Source of the DNA: Candidatus Aenigmatarchaeota archaeon | GTDB taxonomy: Archaea > Aenigmatarchaeota > Aenigmatarchaeia > QMZS01 | NCBI GenBank assembly: GCA_003663295.1 | Contig: QMZS01000012.1 | Location: 1-17,404, forward strand | DNA: 17,404 nt | Reading direction: 5' to 3' | Part shown: positions 12,405-17,404 of the stretch, in pieces | Numbering within the stretch: the stretch's first letter is position 1 | How the letters are laid out: every line of letters begins with the position of its first letter | Notes under the pieces: model-generated | Told to the model about the DNA's origin: nothing | Databases searched by the model: none | Seen by the model: the letters and a program-made list of their open reading frames with translations, nothing else | Made by a program: the position numbers and the translations under genes

Positions 12405-15155
12405 TCAATACTCTCCCCCGCCGAACCAAATATTTCTTGCTTCTTCAACCTCGGTTTTATTCACATCATTTGAATCAGCTTTCCATCTTGCTATGAAGGA
12501 CATTAGTTCTGGCATGTCAATTAATCCATCACTATTTGTATCTGCTTTGTGTCCACCGCCAATTGAAAAAGTAATATTCCAATCATTGTTGTTTACGTAG
12601 CCGTCAGTAGAGTTGCATCTTATGTAGAAGATATATGTGTGGCTGTTTTCCAGACTTGTGACCCGAGTTGAATGATTAGTTGAATTCGTGTTTGTAAAAG
12701 TGTCTGCCATGTCTGTGTAGTTTGTGCCTGAATTATTTGAGTAGCGGCAGGTTGCGTTAATGTTTGTTATCAGGGAGATGTTTGTGGAGGTTGTTCCTGT
12801 GGGGAGGGTTCCGGTTGGCTGGGGGTTTGAACGAATAGGGGTTGTATCTGATGCTGTCTGGTTAGGCATCATATTCCAGACTTCAATATCATCTATCGCA
12901 CTATATATTTCATCTAAAGGAGACTTTCCCGCGAAATTACCATTTAAAGAAATATATGTTACCTGAGTTGCTACTCCAAATTGACCATTATTATCCCAAG
13001 TTTGATTCGCATTATCCAAAGTTTCTTCGTCTATATCATACCACTGCTTGACAATTCCATTGTTAAAATCAACATACATTGAGAATTTATGCCAGTTACC
13101 ATCATAAGCATCAGGAATTGTCATTGAACCATGACTGCCTCCCGAAGAAGTCTGCCAGATATACATTAATGGATTTATGCCATGATTACAATTCAGGCTC
13201 ATAAAAATATTTGCCGTGTTTTCAGGATCATCATTATGAATCCGAATAAATTTCATACCAGGGTATGGACTACCAGAAAAATTACCGTAATGTCCTTTAT
13301 TAAATCTTGCCTGGAATCTGATAAACATTTCTCCTGTTGTTATGGCATCTGCAAGATTTATTTTGTTTAAACCGCCATAGCTAAATCCTCCAGCAAGATT
13401 ACTTCTGCTATTAGTACTATCAGCACTAATTCCTGTAACAGCCGGATCAAGTTCAGTAGTACTAGATCTGTCAAATAACATGTAATAATTACCACTATAC
13501 GCTGTCCAATTTTGTCCCATATCATTTGCATCGTATGAGCTAACTACTTCCGTGCATAATTTATGAGTATTCCAGTATGTTGCATAATCACCATTTGTAA
13601 ATGGATATCCTGGCGTAGTCTCTGCATCTCCTGTCCAATCCTCAAAAGCATAATTTAACACCCTGCAGGCATTTGAATCCCATATTCCAGTGCAGCAATA
13701 TCCGCTGCTGCGTTCCACCCCATTACAAGTACAAGTTTCATTTATCTCCCCTTCAGTACAATCAGCTAAAATTCTAACCGAGTCTCCTGAAACAATATTC
13801 TCACCCGCATTATCTAAAGAGATATTATTAACAGCCATTCCTGTAACACTTAAGACATTTTCAAACAAACCCTTTAAAAAATTGAAAGCAGAATTCAATG
13901 TTCCGGATATATAAGATTCATTATCCAAAATATCAGAAGTATCTTCAATAACATCATTTTCAGAATCATCCACAACAAGCTCGCTCAGCTCAAATTCAAA
14001 TGGGTCAGTGATGTTGACAATTTCATTTGCCCCATAAGTATCCTTCAAAGTCTTGACATGCAGATAAACATCAGAATATAATTCAAACGAACCGTTTTCT
14101 GAATTGTTTAAATTTCCACTTGTGTCATGTGCATAAATTTTGTAATTATAAGTTCCATTTGTGTAATTCAGATAATTGTAAGTGTACATAGAACCAGAAC
14201 CAATCATAGTGTAATTAATCTCGATTCCACCTTGAGGAGTAATTCCAACCAAAACGGTATCGACACCACTACTGCTATCTGTCACATTTGCAGTTATCGT
14301 GATATTCTCACCCAGTCCCTGCGGGTCTGGGGACTCAGTAACGGAGGTTACAGTTGGTGTGATTGTATCTGCCTGTATATTAATAGATGAAATTGATATT
14401 TGAGACATATAACCTCCTTTATAGCAGGTAACATTCCATTCATAAGCTCCTGCTGAACTAAATGTTTTGTTTATCTGCCACTTCCTTAATGTGTTGTCCC
14501 AAGTCATATTATATGATGTAGAGTCATTGAAGTTTGCAATGCAATTTACATCCTGCAAAATATGCGCATAACCCTCGCTGGAAGCAACAGCAATATCATT
14601 TATGCCATCGTTGTTTATGTCGTTGATAGCAATCCCGGGCGATTTACAGTTCAATGTCATCCCGATCCCTCCCAGACCAATATCATATTCCCATAGTAAA
14701 CTTCCATTTTTATTTAGCACAATTAATTTTCCTGTCTCACTGCCAAAAACAAGCTCAATTTCACTATCGCCATCAAGGTCTTTAGCTGTTAATGAATAAA
14801 TCGGTGTTGTTCCAGAACCATCACCCGTGACCATATAACTCCAGTTCTGATTACTGTTGTTATCAAATATCCGTATATAACCCTCCTGTGTTGGAGTTGT
14901 TCCGTCATCAGTTAAAACAAAGTCATCTTTAAAACCGCCATTATCCAAATCTGTAGAAATCAATTCGTAAATAGCATTAACAGGTGTATCTGTATGTGTT
15001 ATATTATCATTTAAATTATAATTAGCATTATATGTCCCATTAAACCTAAATCCCCAGATATCTCCAATCTCACCAACCAATACTTCGTCTCTAAACCCAT
15101 CCTGATTTAAGTCAAGAGTCGCTATTGAATCCATGTTAAGTGATAAACCAGTCAC
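12405..15155 (-). CDS. Large FG-GAP/LamG-like/dockerin-like surface protein, C-terminal part
   Basis: A 916-residue frame continuing the protein begun at 16326. In order: FG-GAP repeats with calcium-type loops (DLNQDGFRDE, DLDNGGFKDD, DLDGDSEIE, DINNDGINDI) to about residue 200; two Ig-like domains to about 365; a linker with a TGMAV hydrophobic patch; a Cys-rich CTEGEINETCTCNG segment near 480; a LamG/concanavalin-like domain of about 250 residues; a fibronectin-like domain; and a dockerin-like end (HKADTNSDGLIDMPELMSFI). N-x-S/T sequons abound, fitting a glycosylated cell-surface protein. The start at 15155 is an internal GTG: coding continues upstream (DLDRDGDVDIAYAVAG) to the frameshift at 15272-15293. 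Confidence 0.8.
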   Translation of the reverse strand: MTGLSLNMDSIATLDLNQDGFRDEVLVGEIGDIWGFRFNGTYNANYNLNDNITHTDTPVNAIYELISTDLDNGGFKDDFVLTDDGTTPTQEGYIRIFDNNSNQNWSYMVTGDGSGTTPIYSLTAKDLDGDSEIELVFGSETGKLIVLNKNGSLLWEYDIGLGGIGMTLNCKSPGIAINDINNDGINDIAVASSEGYAHILQDVNCIANFNDSTSYNMTWDNTLRKWQINKTFSSAGAYEWNVTCYKGGYMSQISISSINIQADTITPTVTSVTESPDPQGLGENITITANVTDSSSGVDTVLVGITPQGGIEINYTMIGSGSMYTYNYLNYTNGTYNYKIYAHDTSGNLNNSENGSFELYSDVYLHVKTLKDTYGANEIVNITDPFEFELSELVVDDSENDVIEDTSDILDNESYISGTLNSAFNFLKGLFENVLSVTGMAVNNISLDNAGENIVSGDSVRILADCTEGEINETCTCNGVERSSGYCCTGIWDSNACRVLNYAFEDWTGDAETTPGYPFTNGDYATYWNTHKLCTEVVSSYDANDMGQNWTAYSGNYYMLFDRSSTTELDPAVTGISADSTNSRSNLAGGFSYGGLNKINLADAITTGEMFIRFQARFNKGHYGNFSGSPYPGMKFIRIHNDDPENTANIFMSLNCNHGINPLMYIWQTSSGGSHGSMTIPDAYDGNWHKFSMYVDFNNGIVKQWYDIDEETLDNANQTWDNNGQFGVATQVTYISLNGNFAGKSPLDEIYSAIDDIEVWNMMPNQTASDTTPIRSNPQPTGTLPTGTTSTNISLITNINATCRYSNNSGTNYTDMADTFTNTNSTNHSTRVTSLENSHTYIFYIRCNSTDGYVNNNDWNITFSIGGGHKADTNSDGLIDMPELMSFIARWKADSNDVNKTEVEEARNIWFGGGEY

Positions 15156-15271
15156 ATTCCAGATAATAGTGCCATTATCTCCTGTTAAAGCAAAGGCCTG
15201 ATTTGCACCACCGGTTCCAGCTACTGCATAAGCTATATCTACATCTCCATCTCTGTCTAAATCACCAATTG

Positions 15272-16171
15272 CTATTCTCTTCCATACAAATCAATTGAAA
15301 GATTCCAGAGATTGTGCCAGTTTGCACCATCCGGGGTATTCCAAACGCCAATATGATACACTGAAGATATATCTCTATAAAAGATAACAAAATCATCTAT
15401 TTTGCCATCATTATCAAAATCCCCAATTCTTCCAGTATAGACATCTGCTCCTAAATCACCACTATTCCATATTTCATTACCAGTCTCATTAAATACTCTT
15501 ACATAATCTCCAGCTCCACCTGCTATAATATTATTATGAAATCCATCACCATCTAAATCACCAGTTTCAAGAAAGTGAATGTTTCCCTGAAAAATATTAT
15601 AGAGGTATTCCCACATCTGCGTCCCGTTTGAATAATAGCCAAATATATTCCTGTCATGATAACCGGTCATCTGGGATGTGACAATCTCATCTTTTTTACC
15701 GTCATTATCTAAATCCGCGAATCTTATGAAAATTGTGTTTGTTCCAAAATCCGTTGTGTTCCAAACAACCCGTCCAATTTCACTTCTATTCAATCCAATC
15801 CCGCTTTTCATTGAAGATGAAGTGTAGTTGGCATAGAACCAGACATCTTGGTTTGTATGAGGATTATCAGTCCCGTTTTCAATCACAAGGGTAGTTGAAT
15901 ACAGAGAAACTGTTAAGTCATCAGCAACTGTTAAGTTATTATAACCCAAATCATTGTAGCACGAAACATTCCACGAGTAATTTCCAAAAGGCATCCCTCC
16001 ACGATGCCCGAAAAGATACCCTCCATCAGCAATCAACTCATACAGTTTAGAAGTTTCATTATACGTCATGTTTATTTTGTCTTTCCAGGTTCCTGTTTTA
16101 TTGTGTTGCCATTCGCAATAGACTCCGGTGCCGTTGATTGGATTCCCTGTTGTTGAGTTGGTATAATTCAC
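15272..16171 (-). CDS. Large surface protein, N-terminal part after the signal peptide
   Basis: A 299-residue frame that covers the mature N-terminal region of the protein starting at 16326. Residues 1-80 form an Ig-like domain with paired Cys (VYCEWQHN...WNVSCYND). FG-GAP repeats follow with DxDxDG-type loops: FADLDNDGKKDEI, GDLDGDGFHNNI and GDFDNDGKIDDF. Together with those in the next frame they give about eight repeats, enough for a seven- or eight-bladed beta-propeller as in integrin alpha chains. The frame remains open upstream of 16171 toward the signal peptide, so this ATG is not the true start. It ends at an out-of-frame TAG caused by a one-base loss. Confidence 0.7.
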   Translation of the reverse strand: MNYTNSTTGNPINGTGVYCEWQHNKTGTWKDKINMTYNETSKLYELIADGGYLFGHRGGMPFGNYSWNVSCYNDLGYNNLTVADDLTVSLYSTTLVIENGTDNPHTNQDVWFYANYTSSSMKSGIGLNRSEIGRVVWNTTDFGTNTIFIRFADLDNDGKKDEIVTSQMTGYHDRNIFGYYSNGTQMWEYLYNIFQGNIHFLETGDLDGDGFHNNIIAGGAGDYVRVFNETGNEIWNSGDLGADVYTGRIGDFDNDGKIDDFVIFYRDISSVYHIGVWNTPDGANWHNLWNLSIDLYGRE

Positions 16172-16330
16172 AAAAAACTTCGAATAATTAGCATAAACAG
16201 TATAAGAATCAGAAGAATCCCAAATAGTTAAATTAGTATCTCCGGAACTTGTTGAACTCTGGGCTGATGCAATTCCCGAGAAAACTAAAAAAATGCCAAC
16301 ACAGTTATAAAACTCTTTCTCATCATCGCG

Positions 16331-16337
16331 CCCCCCC
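16331..16337 (-). promoter_or_regulatory. G7 tract acting as possible ribosome binding site
   Basis: On the minus strand GGGGGGG-CGCG precedes ATG 16326. A G run this close to a start in such an AT-rich genome stands out and could pair with the pyrimidine-rich 3' end of 16S rRNA. Unlike most genes here, this one appears to have a leader of about 40 bases, so a Shine-Dalgarno type start is plausible. Confidence 0.4.
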
Positions 16338-16386
16338 GATTTAAATTTAATTGGGAAAATTTTGGGATTTTCATAACTTTATTTTT

Positions 16387-16398
16387 ATTTATATAAAA
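16387..16398 (-). promoter_or_regulatory. TATA box of the large surface protein gene
   Basis: TTTTATATAAAT on the minus strand, a strong TATA match centred about 66 bases before ATG 16326. It implies a transcript starting near 16366 with a leader that includes the G7 tract. Confidence 0.5.
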
Positions 16399-16413
16399 TA
16401 ATTCCAATATTCA

Positions 16414-16716
16414 TCATTCACGCCCAGTGCAGAATTTTTTTGCTTGAATAGCTCCTGTTTCATCTGGGGGATATTTAGCTTGCAAGGCAGGATAAGCTTC
16501 TGGTATCATATAAGTAGCAGCATCATGTTGATAACCTGAGTCCCTTCCCCATTCATTGCATTCTGTTCTTAATTGTCCTTCAAGAGTTATTTCCCCGGCA
16601 GGACGATTAAAACCTCCCCCAAAAAATAAAATCACTATTACAAGAATCAAAATGCAAACAACAATTACAACAATTGTTTCTATTGGCAAAGAGATACCTT
16701 TTAATTTGTTATCCAT
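16414..16716 (-). CDS. Pilin-like protein with class III signal peptide
   Basis: A 100-residue protein beginning MDNKLKGISLPIETIVVIVV followed by more hydrophobic residues. The short basic leader ending in KG, then a long hydrophobic helix with a Glu a few residues in, is the class III (prepilin/archaellin) signal layout cut by an archaeal prepilin peptidase. The remainder is a 60-residue exposed domain with two Cys (TECNEWGRD and KKFCTGRE) that can form one disulfide. It diverges from the pilin-like gene at 16745, which has the near-identical signal KLKGISLPINTVV. A pilus or cell-surface assembly role is inferred from this signal. Confidence 0.75.
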   Translation of the reverse strand: MDNKLKGISLPIETIVVIVVCILILVIVILFFGGGFNRPAGEITLEGQLRTECNEWGRDSGYQHDAATYMIPEAYPALQAKYPPDETGAIQAKKFCTGRE

Positions 16717-16744
16717 AATTATTTACTATATCTAACTATTTATT
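16717..16744. promoter_or_regulatory. Divergent promoter between two pilin-like genes
   Basis: Only 28 bases separate the two start codons. For each gene the point 25 bases upstream of its ATG falls at the other gene's start: ATTATTTA near 16719-16726 for the plus gene, and ATAAATAG near 16742-16735 for the minus gene. The two initiation complexes would overlap, so expression may be coupled or mutually exclusive. Confidence 0.4.
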
Positions 16745-17320
16745 ATGAAATTGAAAGGAATTAGTTTGCCTATAAATACGGTGGTTATACTTCTTGCTGC
16801 TTTTTTAGTTCTTGTTTTAATAATTTATATGATTATTCAGGGTACAGATACCAGTTTAATCACAAATCAAGATGCTTTTAACAGAGGTTGCAGAGTTTAT
16901 GTTGAAACTGGACAAATACCTTCAACCATAATACTGGGTGATGTTACTAATGATGGAAATGAAGATAATTTATTGACGGTCTGCAGATTGCATTATATGG
17001 ATTCAAACATGGACAATGAAGGTTGTATGAAAAAATGCCAAAAAATATTTCCTTATGGTAAAATAGGCGGCACTGGTGGAAGCTCAACAATATGCCCTGT
17101 AGGGACTGAGGCTATAAATTATTGTTCTGCAACAGGAGCAGGCTCTTCATGCGGTGGTAATTGTTATTGCAGCAGCGGTTCAACATGCGCTCCTTTAAGA
17201 GCTAATGATGTAAAATGCAGTCGCAGTTATGAATGCAAGTCCAATTGTTGCGAGATAGAAAATCTTAAGCTGATATGTGTTGCAACTGGGGTTAATTGTC
17301 AAGCTGACACAAGACCCTAA
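16745..17320 (+). CDS. Cys-rich pilin-like protein with class III signal peptide
   Basis: A 191-residue protein starting MKLKGISLPINTVVILLAAF, a class III signal with KG followed by a long hydrophobic helix to about residue 32. The exposed part has a calcium-loop-like DVTNDGNED near residue 65, then at least 16 Cys in a Gly/Ser-rich C-terminal half (SSCGGNCYCSSGSTC, KCSRSYECKSNCCEI), which should form a disulfide-bonded knot outside the cell. Its signal closely resembles that of the divergent gene at 16414-16716, suggesting a common origin of the signals or membership of one filament system. It is longer and far richer in Cys than that partner. Confidence 0.75.
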   Translation: MKLKGISLPINTVVILLAAFLVLVLIIYMIIQGTDTSLITNQDAFNRGCRVYVETGQIPSTIILGDVTNDGNEDNLLTVCRLHYMDSNMDNEGCMKKCQKIFPYGKIGGTGGSSTICPVGTEAINYCSATGAGSSCGGNCYCSSGSTCAPLRANDVKCSRSYECKSNCCEIENLKLICVATGVNCQADTRP

Positions 17321-17339
17321 TATATTTAGTTTAATTATC

Positions 17340-17345
17340 TTTTTT
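17340..17345 (+). terminator. T-run terminator after the Cys-rich pilin-like gene
   Basis: A T6 run followed by AAATTGTTTT about 20 bases after the stop at 17320, typical of archaeal intrinsic termination. The remaining bases to 17404 show no gene. Confidence 0.35.
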
Positions 17346-17404
17346 AAATTGTTTTATGAGACTCTTATTACTCCATTCAAATAAACTCGAATTTAAAGCC
17401 ACAA

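Larger units (their letters stand above)
12405..16326 (-). pseudogene. Full-length secreted surface protein, broken by two frameshifts
   Basis: Three frames make one protein. From ATG 16326 comes a signal peptide (MMRKSFITVLAFF), which hits TAG after the T7 tract at 16293-16287; one extra T restores FLVFSGIASAQSSTSSGD and leads straight into the frame ending at 15272. There a second single-base loss (between 15272 and 15293) interrupts an FG-GAP repeat; adding one base joins YG to KRIAIGDLDRDGDVD. With both bases restored the length is exactly 1,308 codons including stop. As read, the gene cannot make a secreted full-length product without frameshifting, so it is a pseudogene, a phase-variable gene or an assembly error. 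Confidence 0.75.

Noticed and set aside
1..17404. tRNA, rRNA, CRISPR array, insertion sequence or integrase
   Set aside because: No cloverleaf with matching T-loop and acceptor stem, no regularly spaced repeats, and no transposase or recombinase motifs were seen on either strand.

Overview
The window looks like a piece of an AT-rich archaeal genome, most probably a small-genome DPANN lineage of the Pacearchaeota/Woesearchaeota type. Archaeal identity rests on an SRP54 tail, RNA polymerase subunit N (Rpb10), ribosomal proteins eS6 and uL2, a fibrillarin plus Nop5 pair, an archaeal-type Mre11, TATA-box promoters close to start codons, and several short proteins with class III (pilin-type) signal peptides. 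The DPANN placement is an inference from the compact proteins, the SemiSWEET relic and the style of the surface proteins.

Left part (1-2700): the 3' end of srp54 enters from the left edge. A second, diverged and frameshifted copy of the same 3' end lies at 2295-2530. Between the two copies is a minus-strand operon of three genes: a radical SAM enzyme with a reduced SPASM-like C-terminus, a divergent nucleoside diphosphate kinase-like protein, and a NudB-like Nudix hydrolase. The arrangement looks like an acquired island joined through the srp54 tail, and it is the most unusual part of the window.

Middle part (2768-11344): mostly housekeeping and small hypothetical genes. These are a rhomboid protease, rpoN, eS6, a short pilin-like protein, Mre11, Nop5 and fibrillarin (on opposite strands, separated by a membrane-hairpin protein), uL2 standing alone outside its usual operon, and a nucleoside 2-deoxyribosyltransferase. 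The 540 bases between 5344 and 5886 hold two decayed minus-strand genes, one recognisable as a SemiSWEET (PQ-loop) sugar transporter relic. A 68-base double-hairpin repeat occurs twice, beside eS6 and directly after uL2, with about 94% identity between copies.

Right part (11404-17320): cell-surface and secreted proteins. There is a membrane-anchored Cys-rich protein, then a very large secreted FG-GAP/LamG-like/dockerin-like surface protein of about 1,307 residues that is broken by two single-base frameshifts, one in a T tract inside its signal peptide. Last comes a divergent pair of pilin-like proteins whose starts are only 28 bases apart.

Four single-base deletions, three of them in A/T homopolymers, break reading frames in this window. 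They could be assembly errors, real decay or phase-variable tracts; raw reads would decide. No tRNA, rRNA, CRISPR array, transposase or integrase was found.
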